From assembly GCF_036324505.1 (NCBI RefSeq), contig NC_086356.1:10292744-10356743 (forward strand): DNA of 64,000 nt, given 5' to 3'. Source of the DNA: Eleginops maclovinus (taxonomy: Eukaryota > Chordata > Actinopteri > Perciformes > Eleginopidae). This document shows positions 1 through 22,200 of the stretch, one piece after another. The position numbers and the translations under genes are program-made. Below the pieces are notes generated by a model. The model made no database searches, was not told the origin of the DNA, and saw nothing but the letters and a program-made list of their open reading frames with translations. Every line of letters starts with the position of its first letter. Position 1 is the stretch's first letter.

Positions 1-9815
<9,815 letters not shown>

Positions 9816-12617
9816 AAACCTAGCCAGGACCCATTATGTAAGCATCTGATTAACCTTTAAATTTGGTGCTGGACCTCGTCATCCATCATTTTAAAGCCAA
9901 GGTCGTCAGTGACCTGACATTATTTGACAGGTCTCAGAAGAAATCATTTAATGAAATGATTAGGGTTCATTAAAGCTTTGGTCATAGTGGATGTCACCTT
10001 GGTTCCAGTGGTCATCAAGGAACTGAGACTTTAGGAGTTGATATTAAGAGTAGAACTAGATCACAGCTAGCCAAAACATCCTCAAAGATAATTGAATTGT
10101 TGGTGCAAAACACCGATGTCGATACACTGCAAAATGTTTGCATGCAAGACGTGTTGCTTTGCACGCAGTTCTGATTCTGGGTGTGATATTATAGGCCACT
10201 TGTTTTTTTTTCCTTCCCACTGACATAGAAGCAACATCAGCTCTTGAGGTAGCATCATGGAGAATTAAGTATGTACGTATTTTGTTAACCACCCTAAATC
10301 CCAACTCGGACTCTTTGAAGTTTTATTGAAACCAATACTGCACTGATCAGTTTACTGCGCTTTCAGTCATTTAAACTTCAAAACACATGATGTTAATGAA
10401 TTTGATTTCTCTAGTTATATAAGATCAGAAAGAAATAAGGCATGATTGAGATGCATTTTAGAGATGGCGATTTACACTTCCTGAAAAAAAGGAGTTTGTA
10501 CGCTCCAAACACTGCTTAGCCAAATTCCACAATGTAAAGCAATTTTTTGGATGAAGAAATTTAAATGTAACTTTTAGCTGCCCATAAAGGCTTATTTCAA
10601 TCTGTCAGCATTACACTGGGACAGCGATCAATATTACTATCCAGTTTTTCCCATAAACCCCAATCAGGCAACATTACACAGGTTCAGCAAAAGTATCAAT
10701 CTAATGCTTCATGATCCATTTCTTGTGTGAGTAGTGCTCAAGAGATAAAGTCATGGTGGAATTTATCCATCATCTTTGCCATGATTCAAAGATGTCTTAA
10801 GGCCTCGATGTGAGTTGCTGCCGGAGGACCTATCACAGGCGCATCCAGCATTCTTTCTGTGTCACATGCTCAGAAAAAGCGCTGTCTCTCTACCACCGTG
10901 AAATTATCACGGCCGCTCTTTCATCCAATCTGTTCCAAATCTTCTCTTTCCTTCTTTCTCTCTCTTGCTCTCTGCTGCATCAACCTCCGCCCCTCTGCCC
11001 CATCTGCCTCCCTACTGTTAAACCCCCCCAGCCCCTCGACCCCTCCCTGCACTGGTTCTCTCTCAAGCATGTAGCACAAACACACATACAGTACGCATAA
11101 ATACACATGCTCTTCTGAGGATGCACAACCGATCCAAAGCACCTATTGAAAAAAATCACAGGAACGCTTTAAAAATGGGAAAGATTGGGAAAGATGTTGG
11201 AGCAGAAAATGTCACAAATCATCTTGTTTTGCGTGCTGAGTAATGAACGCGGTCTGCTCCCTCCCTCTCACCGTTAAGACTTACATTTACAGCCAATATC
11301 AAACAACCAAATGCATTTCAGATCGAGGTTATTAACAAAATTCAATGTAAATTTTCTCCGAAAAAACAGCAGACAGATATCTCCACTGGCAATTCCTACA
11401 ACGTTCCTGTGCCAGTCGGGCCACATTTTGCCCAGTGCCCGCGAGCTCAGCGGGATTTGTACACCTCCCACTGCACATTCACATTCAGTGCCTAGTAAAG
11501 CCAGTTGTAAGTACTGAACACCTGATAGTGTGCGTATACTCTCTCACTTCTCCTCTTTCCATTTCACAGCTCATGGCCTGGACAGAGCACAGACACGTAC
11601 ATGCAAACACACACACACACAACACACAAGCACACACATCTTTGATGCATCCTTCACTTGTCCTACATACAGTAATTACACAAACTAAGCACTGCGTTGA
11701 GATAAAAGCATTCTGTAAGTATGAAGGATGCTCTAGGGAGATGATGAGTCAAATTGCTAGCATAAGATAGAAGCGTCCGTTGGCACAGAGCTAGCAGGGT
11801 GGAGGAGGGGACTGGACAGGCTGCCTGCCTTGGTGCCATCTCTGAACATCACCTTCCCCATTTTATCAGGAAAACACACTCGCCCTCCACAGAATAGCTA
11901 TAATTATAAAGCGTCTCACTCCTCCTCTGTGTCCAAACCAGTGATTACAAAAAAGCTTTGTGTCTGTGTGAGAGTAGTCAGGCTTACCGTGTTCACAAGG
12001 CAGCATCCATTTACAAAGGATACTGCAGACAAGCCCTTGCAGGGAGAGAAAGGCTCTGTGCAATCCACCTTTAGTCCTGCTGTTTCATCTTCATATCTTT
12101 CTCATATTCACACACACTCACTTACATTTCCCCTCTATCTCTCTCTGTCTCCCCTCTATTTCTGTCTATATTAACGTCTGCTGCGTTCTATATCCTCTCT
12201 TGTTTGCTCCAAGGCAGTTGAGACACTGCAGCGATGGGGGTGGAGGGCGTGTATATATGTGTGCGTGTGTTTGAGTGTGTCAGAGACAGAGGCAGAGCGA
12301 GGGAGTGGAGGACAGAAATGGAGGGAGGAGTCAGCAGGGATAGAGAGAGAAGGGGGAAATGGTCAGGATTAAATCATGAGAGTAACAGAGAGAGAGAAAA
12401 CAGGCTTGGATGGGGTAGCTACAGCATCTTTTTTTCATGCTATAATGATTAAATATACATTGGCCATTAAGGAATCTGAGCCCTGTCGGCTAGAATGGAG
12501 GTGATACAGTGTGAATGTGTTTCTTGAGGTTTTCATATGCCTGCTGACAGGCCAGCAGCAGGATTGGTTGTGATTTCATTGATGACTGAAAAAACATACA
12601 AGATAGGGAGAGAAGGG
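9816..12617. other. Non-coding stretch, no gene recognised
   Basis: No exon or RNA gene was recognised. It holds a pyrimidine-rich tract near 10920-11060, a short CA run near 11607-11640, and CT/GA-rich low-complexity sequence around 12100-12400. The open frames here follow these biased tracts. Confidence 0.5.
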
Positions 12618-12625
12618 AGAGGAGG

Positions 12626-12650
<25 letters not shown>
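12618..12650. repeat. GAG trinucleotide repeat
   Basis: About eleven GAG/GGA units embedded in a wider purine-rich tract (about 12600-12700). Read on the minus strand it gives the poly-leucine run of a spurious open frame. Confidence 0.9.
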
Positions 12651-12660
<10 letters not shown>

Positions 12661-14274
12661 GAGAGGGAAGGAGGGGAGATGAGAAATGACGACAAAGGAA
12701 TGGGAGGGGGATTGGACGATGGAGTAATGTGCTGTTTCCGTGCCAACTGTTTCTGTGACAGTGGGACTGCTTCCTTTATTGCTATTGGCTATAACCAAAA
12801 ATTGATAGAAGCTTGGGCAAATGAGGCAGCATGCCATGGGGTGTGAATGGGTCAGCTTCTTTATTTATTTCCTTCACTACTTGTTTATCTCTTAGAACAA
12901 TCCAAAAAATAATGAACGCGATTTGCTTCAGTGCAGCCGCAGAGAACACATGCATGCACGAACACATCATGATCGCAGCGCTGGAGCACTATGCGAATTA
13001 TTGCTTTGTCATTATGGATGCCACCAGTGTGTAAAAAGACTCCTCCCTTCCTCCTGACACACACACACACACACAAACACACAGAACAGGAAAAATCCCC
13101 AGATCGGGTTGCTCAGGGTGCGTAGTGTAATGCAATTGCTTGGACACCATCCCTGGTGTCATGGATTGTGAGATAATGAATCGGCTATAGGCCAGAGCAG
13201 GCGCACATCTGGTGGGGGTGTAGAACTTTGCCTCTCCCTGACCTTTCATCCGGCGCTTTTAATCCGGTGTGGCAGGCAGGTGGTGTATTGTCCCCATTCA
13301 TTCTCCCTGTCACTTTCTCTCCCTCTTTGTGATCGGTAATTACCTGTAACAGACGCTCAATCTCAACGTATAGTCCCTTCCTCTTTTAGGGGCCATGTTA
13401 CACTGTAGAAATGCATCATCTCTCGGTTTCGGCTCTTATGTGCACGTCTACGGTCTGGACTTCTGAAAAATGTGTAACAGAAACCCACAGACAGCAGTGC
13501 AATAACATGATGTTAGTCAGGTGCATGAAACTGATGCCTGCCACAAAACCACAGAAAACTCACACACTGGGATATTCAATGACAACGACTTCTAAACCCA
13601 TCTGCCAGTAAACAGGATTTTTCACACACCAGGGTCAGAGAAGATGTTACGTACAAAGGTCTAATAAACTAGGTTGTTTCCGCTAAAGCTCAGTAGCTGT
13701 TGTGATAACGACAAAAGTCTTGTTACCGTCACTCGGACCACATCACATAGGAAATCAATCTCAAGGTGTGAAAGGGACATTATGCATGTTTTGATGTCCT
13801 GTTTTAATGTCCTCTGTCCTGAATGAAAGGCTTATCAGAATAGAAATTGTCTGCTGGTCAAACGTGATTATAAACAACCTTTTAAAAAACACTTTACCTC
13901 TATAAAAAAAGCTAGCTCATAGACTTTTATTTTTGCTCTACTATTACTTTAAATATGCTATTATAAACTGAACATTATAGCAATCACAGGGCTTTATTTT
14001 TGCCTTTAGAATGACTTGCCTCACAGTTAAGCCTGCTAACCTATCCAGGACCATTAAGTTATTATGTAGATAATAACTTAGATGTGACTTTTACTCTGAT
14101 ATTTGCTTTAATGATACATTTAATCAGTCTGGGTTTCCTTCATTTGAAAAGCAATTTCCAAAACATTTAAAAGTATATTATTTGCTGACCTCTAAACCAT
14201 GACACATGTCTTCTACATGTTTTACATTTAGACTACCTGATTCCCTTTCCTGTGTGCATGTTGTCTGCCAAAAG
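12651..14274. other. Non-coding stretch, no gene recognised
   Basis: No exon or RNA gene was recognised. A short CA run lies at about 13059-13082. The rest is unique-looking AT-rich sequence. Confidence 0.5.
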
Positions 14275-14545
14275 GACAAATGATCATATCACTCCCTGTT
14301 AAGCGGCTCTACACTGGTGCCCTGTTAGTTTTAGAATTGATTTCAAGATTTCACTATTAAAGCACAGCAGGGTTTATCTCCCGGCTAGATATTAGACTTA
14401 ACACTTCCTGAGCTGCGGCACAGCCTGGTCCTCTGGGAAAACTTGTTTGTTAACAGAAGGTGGAAAAACTAAAGCTGCATTGTCTTTTAAAAATCACTCC
14501 AAATGTGGGTTTTACAGAAAAGCCTCTTTTATAATGCTCTCTGAA
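14275..14545 (+). mobile_element. L2-type LINE remnant (3' end of the reverse transcriptase ORF)
   Basis: The sequence resembles the 3' end of the ORF of fish L2-clade LINEs. A conceptual reading gives a decayed version of the conserved segment around the family motif HWLPV.FRIDFK, seen here as LYTGALLVLELISRF with frame changes. The downstream block matching the family's 'TLRSSGSG' region follows at about 14400-14440. Stops and indels show it is dead. Family assignment is from memory of the consensus. Confidence 0.6.
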
Positions 14546-16985
14546 TGTACTTTTTGTTCTACTTATTAATGTCCTGATTTATGTGTTTGGTAAAGCCCTT
14601 CACACTTATTCTCTGATTTCATTTTCTTAAGATGTTCTCTGCCAGTGCCTTATGACCCCCTCTGTCTCTTTCTGCATTTGTCCATCCCTTTCACTCTCCA
14701 TAACCCTCACGATCTCTTTTTGTCTCTCACAGATTGTCTCTGTGCCTCTACCAGCTTCCTGTCTCCCTAATCCTTAATCCTGTGGAAATCGGTCAGGCAG
14801 AATGAGCCAGCTTTGATCAGGCTCTCATATCAGGCGTGCTAACAGTGTCAGCACACCCGGATCCCACAGAACCCTGGAGCCCGGGGGGAGAGCTTCAAAC
14901 AGGCGTTCACCCCCTGACTCTGCTTGAGAGGAAGGGGAACGAGAGGCTGCAGAGTTCCTGTCTCAACTGCCAGCTCCAGACTCTGTCAGCAGCCTCTCTT
15001 TTTAATTTCCCAAACACCCCGATTTTTCATCATTTATCTGTGATGGCACCTCTGCTTTCGGGTAGGCTTTTTTCCGCATGAGCTAAACTTGCTGTGGGAA
15101 AAGAGATCAGAAGCTGGGGTAACACCATTAGAGGTTGAGAACAGTGTACAGCACAGCGATGTGAAAGTCACTTCTGGTTTTATCAGAGGTGTCCTTGACA
15201 GTAAGCCTTGATTCTGTGTTGCTGGGGTTTTGGTATTGTGATCCACGGCGCGCGATGATACCTGCCTGAGTGGGAGGCATGTCACACAACACCTAGTAAT
15301 ATTGTGGCATAAATGCATCATGCTGGAAATTAAGCTTGCACTAAATGTCAGTTTTTCACAGAACATCTATCAAAGTCCAACAAAAAAAAAAAACACACGC
15401 TGAATTGGGCCAAAGAAATGTGTGCTTTTTCCCACATTTGAATCCAGACACCCTACCCTGAAGAGATGTATAGTCACTGCATTACATTAACAAACCTGCT
15501 GCCACACAGTAAAGGTTTAGAGGGAGAAACCTATACTAAATGCATCATGCATACACTGACTTGGAATGAATGCCATAAGGCAAGTACTGCAGGGGAACAC
15601 ATATCAGAATAACCTGATATATTAATAAATATGCTCATAGCACACAGATGGTGCAGATATTAGTTGAAAGGTTATTTTATTGTTAGATAAGAAACATGTT
15701 AAAGACTCATTCAAAGAGTATACAACCTTACAGAACTAACAGCACATTAACGGTTTTCATTTCTCACATCACATGACCTGGAAGTTGGAATTCTCTGAAG
15801 ATCTTCAACAAATCTCACAGTACACTCAGCCCATTTATTAAATCAGTTCAGATGGGTAATCAGATCATTTGAATCTGCTATAGAAATGAAGTATTTGCCT
15901 TGGCTGGTATATTTCTTAACTGGAGACAGACTAGTTCTCGTTATAATATCTGTGTTCATAATCCTTGTCTATAAAATGTGCAAAGAAGAAGTGATTGTAG
16001 CACCAAACAAGGGTTCAAACAAAAAGTTAAATAGAGCAAGAAGGGTAAAGGTATCTAATCCGAAATACCTGATAAATTGTTGGAAGAATACAAATGTTCC
16101 TATTTTGTAGACTCTCTCTTTACATTCTTGACTTCTGGTCTGCCCTTCTGTGTACGCCATCCAGCCTTCTCCAAGTAAAGACTGACATCTAGTGGCCCAT
16201 CTAGTAATGTATATACTGCAATGCTAAGAGGGAACATTAATAACTCAATGCATTTTTTTCATTGCACAAAAAAGTAAAATAAGGAAAAAAGAATTAAATA
16301 CATTCTACTTGTTTTTTATTTTACCACAAATCCCCAACAAATTAAGATATTTTGTCTGAATGTGCTATACAAACTAAAGTAAATGGAAAGGGAAAGACCC
16401 TGTTATTTGTGCCAAATGTATCGACCTTGTTTTAGTCAGTTATAAGTTGCTTGTATATTTACTTAACGAGCGCTACACCGCCATGCTAATGCTGATTATA
16501 CTTATCACAGAACAGTGAGCCAGCTCATGTAATCTTATTTGAATTTTTACAGCATTCGTTATTTACACTTGCACCTGTAGCTTTTAAGTACCTTACATCA
16601 ATATGAAATCAGTGCATGACAGATTTAGTTTTTTAAATGAAAGCCATCCACTTGAAGTTAATAATCGAAACATCCTGACAGCAATCAAGACTTGATTTAC
16701 AACTGTCACACTAGCACTCATTTATCTTTGTGCAGTTGGAGCCAGAAACAGCAAACTGCAAACCTTCAGTCTTCACTGTTTGTTACTATTATCAGCTGAT
16801 GTTCAGACTATCAGTCATTTCCAATGTGTAGCTGCCTGTTTTACGGAAATACTCCTGCTTTTAATATTCCTTCCTGTATTTCTGAAATTCCTCTCTTTGT
16901 ACATTAAATTTGACTTCCTTAGAATGTAAATAAAGACTTGAATGATATACACTAAACAGAGACCAGTAGTTCTAAGACAATCTAC
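14546..16985. other. Non-coding stretch, no gene recognised
   Basis: No exon or RNA gene was recognised. The open frames at 14836-15081 and 15886-16110 have no recognisable protein family and no supporting splice context. A minus-strand motif resembling a CTCF core lies at 16182-16195. Confidence 0.5.
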
Positions 16986-17018
16986 ATGGATGGATGGATG
17001 GATGGATGGATAGATGGA
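16986..17018. repeat. ATGG tetranucleotide microsatellite
   Basis: About eight units of ATGG with one A-for-G change near the end. Confidence 0.92.
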
Positions 17019-18649
17019 CAGAGGAACAACGGATATATGTTCTACAAAGGATATAGGTTACGTAATTTAGGGTTCCAGTTATATCTTTAGTTTGTATCAG
17101 TTTAACAACATATTCAAACCCAAGAACGGTAATCTGGTGTCTGGGGTAGCAATGGATACTGTTGTGTCACAAGGACTGCAGGATGCTGCAGAGGGACCTT
17201 ATTTGATCTTGAATGAATAATCCTGTCGGTTAATGGTCTTCCTCTTGTCTTGTGAATATGGGATTATGTTGCTGAGAACAGATTGTACATAATCTGTAAG
17301 AAAGCAGCTCTTTGCAGACAGTAGTAATCCCCATACTCGTTGATAAAGGGAATCCCGTTGACCCCTTTCCAAACCCTGATGGCACCTTTATCTACAGGGA
17401 AGAAATTGTCTCGGGGTAAGCCCTTTACAGAAACGTTTTTTTATCTTTAAGAATGATGATTTTATTTCACTGGTCTAGAATCAGAGTGTAAGACTCAGAT
17501 CATGCAGTGGAAAGGAAAATAATGTTCTCCTGCACGTTATTGTGATTTAAATGCAATCAGTACATATAAACAGCTATATAAGGTTATGCCTGTAGCTGTG
17601 TACTTGTTGACTTTCAATATGAGGAAAATGATTGCAAATTATTAGTATAAGTACACTCATGGGTTCACATGGATGGTTTCACCACCAAACAAAGAGTGTG
17701 TATTGTTTTGTTAATGTCACTGAACAACAGGGATCAGAACAAAAATGTACAGAAAGCCGTGACTACAAGACACAGGGGAATGGATGACAAATAGCTTCGT
17801 TATTTAATGCCAAGGTAAGTTGATCTTGAACATTCAACAGATTTTAACAGAACCTGTGTGTGCCCTAACAAAAGTCCAACAGAAAAATATGTCCTGGTTT
17901 GGAATTTCTACAATCATTGCAAACTGCACGTTCTAGACTACTGAGGGCTCTCTACATTGACTAATGGCAGCACTGCAATGCGTGTTTGCCTTTCTATTAA
18001 TCATCTGCAAAAACCTAAGTGAAACATAGTTGTTTTTTAGGAAAACAGAGGGGAATGAAAGCCACCATTGGACTATCCCTTTGTATTAACATTGATCAAC
18101 CTAAGGGGGCACCACATTTGTCAATTAAAACATAAAAAAGGAAATAAAAACGGTGACAAAGGCATAATATGTTTATTTTTATTTTATTGCAATGGCTTGT
18201 GTAATACACCATATTGTCTATGTATTGTTATGGTCTTACTGTGTTTTGTTGTATACAACAGCCTAATTTATTTATCTTCTGACTAGGGGCCTTTAGACCC
18301 TGAGCGGAACTGATTAAAATAAACTAGCCGATTATTCTTTAAACCAGTACTCTTTCTTTGCTAATTAATATAAAAGACCTAAAGCACATGTATCCCTATG
18401 TGTATAACCCTTTGTATTTACTCGCAATTTGTTCACAAAATGTTGGTTTTGTAACCCATTTCTCATCTTTATAGTTATTAAAATTAGTCTATAGTACCGC
18501 GGGATGTGGGTTCGTCAGTATTTTGTCAGTATTGAAAAACCGTCTTTTGCGATTATGTCACATTATTCCGCAATGAATTAGGTCTGTACAACCATAAATG
18601 ACATTTAAATCGACGTAACGACTTCCAATTGTAGGTGTATATGATAGGC
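17019..18649. other. AT-rich upstream flank of sppl3, no gene recognised
   Basis: No exon was recognised. CpG content rises only toward the 3' end, where it merges with the sppl3 promoter region. Confidence 0.5.
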
Positions 18650-19214
18650 TGCAATGCTGCCAGCTGAAGGGAAACCATTGCAAGCGTTTTCAGTGCACAA
18701 AAGCGTTTCAGTGCACGTCCTACTTGTAAAGCTCTACGGCAGGGCGATTTTGCGCGTTCCCGTGACTCCTCGCCATAGAAAACAAAGCTGAACGTCTTCC
18801 ATAACAGCTAGGGGTGCAGAGTTGAGGAATATCTGAAATTAACCTGGATACATCGTGCTGAATATGGATATACAGTGGGTGTAGCATCGTTGGAAACCGA
18901 GCCTTCTCGGCTGGGGTGACGGCAGGACATTAAGCGAGACTGACGAAAATAACATCAGTGTTTTTTTTTTCTCGGGGTGCTTTGTCTTGTCCACCTAACG
19001 ATAGCAAACCATCATTCCCATTTCAATTGCAAGATATTCAGCTAGTGACTACTAGCTGTCGCCGGGATGTATCATTATGTTGTCACCTAAAAGGAACTGC
19101 TAGGACGTTGGATTGTGAAGGATAAGCAGAAAACCTCTCCGAGGTCCCATCGGGTTGTCACCGGGACCTGAATCTGTGTTAGCCACAGTCGCGGAACCCA
19201 CTGTTTTCGGCGAT
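18650..19214 (+). promoter_or_regulatory. sppl3: sppl3 promoter region and 5' UTR
   Basis: The block directly upstream of the sppl3 start codon is CpG-richer than its surroundings (many CG dinucleotides from about 18690 to 19270) and has no obvious TATA box, as expected for a housekeeping gene. The transcription start cannot be fixed from sequence; the 5' UTR probably covers the last 300-450 bases. The high-CpG zone continues into intron 1. Confidence 0.55.
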
Positions 19215-19240
19215 ATGGCGGAGCAGGGCTACTCATCTTG
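19215..19240 (+). CDS. sppl3: sppl3 coding exon 1
   Basis: Encodes residues 1-8 and the first two bases of Trp9, then donor GTGAGT. The reading MAEQGYSSW matches the family N-terminus (human MAEQTYSW). Only 26 coding bases, followed by an 11.4-kb intron. Confidence 0.95.
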
Positions 19241-22200
19241 GTGAGTGCGCACAGGCATCGCGCTACCGAATAGCAGTGGCTACCTTAAGCTAGCTGCTAC
19301 TAAAGCTAAGCCCGATTCATATAGGACACTAAACCAATGAATTATATTTCTGACGATTCACGGAAATACGTGTCTCTTCACATACATGCATTCAGATGCA
19401 TGTATCACCGTCTAGAGAGCAACATGTCTCTCATCTCATTTTTTTCTTTTGCAGCTTAAATATTGCTAACAGCTAACTTGAACAGGCTGGTTAGCTAGCA
19501 GCGGCTAATAAGCTCCTCCAGCGGACGCTATGCTAACCCAGCATCGCTCTATTCCAATGGTGCTATTGTGAGCGAGTGCTAAAGAGCTAGCTGCCTGGCT
19601 AACGGCTTGATAAGCTCATTGGTTAGCCAGCTGGTGAATGGCTCGTTCGCTCAGTTATACAGCGCTTGCTTTCTGTAAATCGTTATGTTTCACAATAAGC
19701 CCAATGTTGCATGACAGTGACAAGCTGATGATTAAACGTTAGCTGTGTCATCAAATGACTGTTAGCTGATTAGATGGCTTACTGGCCGTCGTCGACCTGC
19801 TGCACACAATAACAAAGGTTCTGCCGTAGAGCTAAACTAGCTAACTGGCATCGCAGTCATGTCCCAAAATGCCAGTTTCAGTTTGAGATTTACACTGCCT
19901 AACACCATAGGTTGTAACAAAACATATCTGCAGAATTATGAGGTATACACAATTGTAGCCAGGGTATCGTTATAGTTGAACTTTAGTGTTTGGTGGAGAT
20001 TACATTAAAGAGATGGTCACCGAAATGCGTTGCCCCCCTGAATGAATATGACCTGACTTTTTATTGAGGCCTAGCTAATTAATGTAGGCCAAATTATGCT
20101 TGTTTGATTCCGGCAACACGGGTTGAATGTTTCATGATTATTTTAAATCATCGTCTTATGTATAAAGTGAAATCCAAAAACTCTCCAACAGCGGAACTAC
20201 GTTCACTTATGGTTGAAGACCTCCACAGAAAGGCGGTGTGTTGATGTCTTGGCCATGTAAAACTCTCCTTTTATATCATTGTTTTGGGAATGACTTAATA
20301 AGTATCTGTTGTAATCAGTTTGAGATAAATTAACTAAAGCGTTTTCTGATATATTTTCGATAAATTGATAGGAGCTTTGTATCATTGTAGTTTGGCTAAA
20401 AACCCTGTTCCTTTTGATGTTATAATATGCCAACGTTTTGTCATAAACACAGCTAATCGAACTTGTTTAGTTGTTTGTATTGACATCATTTGTTTCCTTT
20501 TTAATATTTTATTTAACCTAAATTCTAAGATAAAATGGACCTTTTAATAATCCCCATATGGAAATTCCCTGAGGTTTTGAGGAATGTTATGACATCGATT
20601 GTTATCATCAATACTCATCATTTAATAAAACAGCAGTAGTTTTATCAGTGAATGCAAAGTGACACCCACTGTAAAATATTTGCAGGCTTATATTGTCCAA
20701 GGAATAAATGTGATTGCAAGTGACATGAAGTTAAAGTTAAGAGGAAATGCGCAGGAAAACGTATATATTATGTATAGTATAAAACAATTTAAAACTAAAA
20801 TATTCAACAATTTTAGCTATGCTTGAAGTAATACTGTAAACTATTGCAATCGGTGAAGAAGGTGATGTGGATTTACATTTGTGTTTCATTCAATGGTAGC
20901 TCAGACAAGTTACTTTGTTATCAATACTGTCATATGATGCAGAGAAGACATTGCTCGAGCTTAATTCAGTGTAAAGAGAGTCTGCTAGTAAGGGCATACT
21001 TCATCGTTAATTTACTGTAAAAGGCAGTACAGACAGATTAAGTACCCAGTACTGATAACGTATTGATTTAAATTGAATTTAAAGACTGAAACTAGTACAT
21101 TAGTTTATCACCAATAACATGATAAATGATCAGAAGATAAAGACACACCTCTGTATTAATATCATGTGATCCGGGTACATTGTCTGGATAATGACATCCA
21201 ACCCGAGTGTTTTACTACACTCTTAGGACAGTGACAGTCTATTGTGCCAGACTGGCTTAAATGTCAGTGAAGATTATTCAGAGATGAATAATCAGTAAAG
21301 GTGGCAACGCAGCTAAAGCTTCAGCTATACCAGAGCTTAAAGTTAAACGAAAAACAAAAACCACAATGATAAGTCATGTTTTACCACTGCATTGTCCAAA
21401 GACCAAGACTTAAAATGAATCAGCAATTGTTTTTGCGCTGCACATAAACATACCATCATCGGCAATATTACAACCCTCTGACACAAGCTATTGCCTTTTT
21501 TATTTACGTCCTTAAATTTGAGTTTGTTTCACAGACTTTAGGTTGTAAACGAGTTTGAACATCTAAGACTTTTGAGGCTGTAAATCGGAACAGAAATTGT
21601 ACAAATTACATCACTATCATATCCATCTTTATACAGGAGTTTAAAACCCTTAATTGAATTGTGGTTCACAAATGGTAATGCATGTTTATTTAACTGTGCG
21701 ACGACTACGTCAAATAACTTATTCATTATTTTTTAAATGTGCAGATAGTTGTGTCTCATTCAGTCTTTTGAAAATGTTAATCTGCCAGTTTCTGCTTTTG
21801 AGAGACTTAAATACTTGTATTTTGTATAAAGTTTTACTGGTATTTGATAGCAAATGTTAAACGACACAGACCGCTACCTACATTGTGTGCAGACATTTGA
21901 TTGGGATGCTGTGCTTGGCAGCATTTGCATGTTCTGTTTGCACAATCAATTTTGTAGCTACAAATACTCCCTGGATAAACTGCTTATAGGTAAACCACAA
22001 CAAGCCCTATTCAACCTTGTGGTGATCAACTGGCTGATGTACAGTTTTGTTGGAAAGCTGCCAAGTAGTACGTTTGTTGCCGATTTCAACTGTCATTGCG
22101 CTAGCTTCAGTTCAGTCCAATATGGATAGCTTTATGTTACATAACACTTGTTTATTCATTTGTTAATAGGGTAATTTTTCTCCTAGTTTCACTTCCTTTT

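Noticed and set aside
15886..16110. 74-codon frame with a hydrophobic stretch
   Set aside because: AT-rich chance frame; no homology recognised and no upstream signals.
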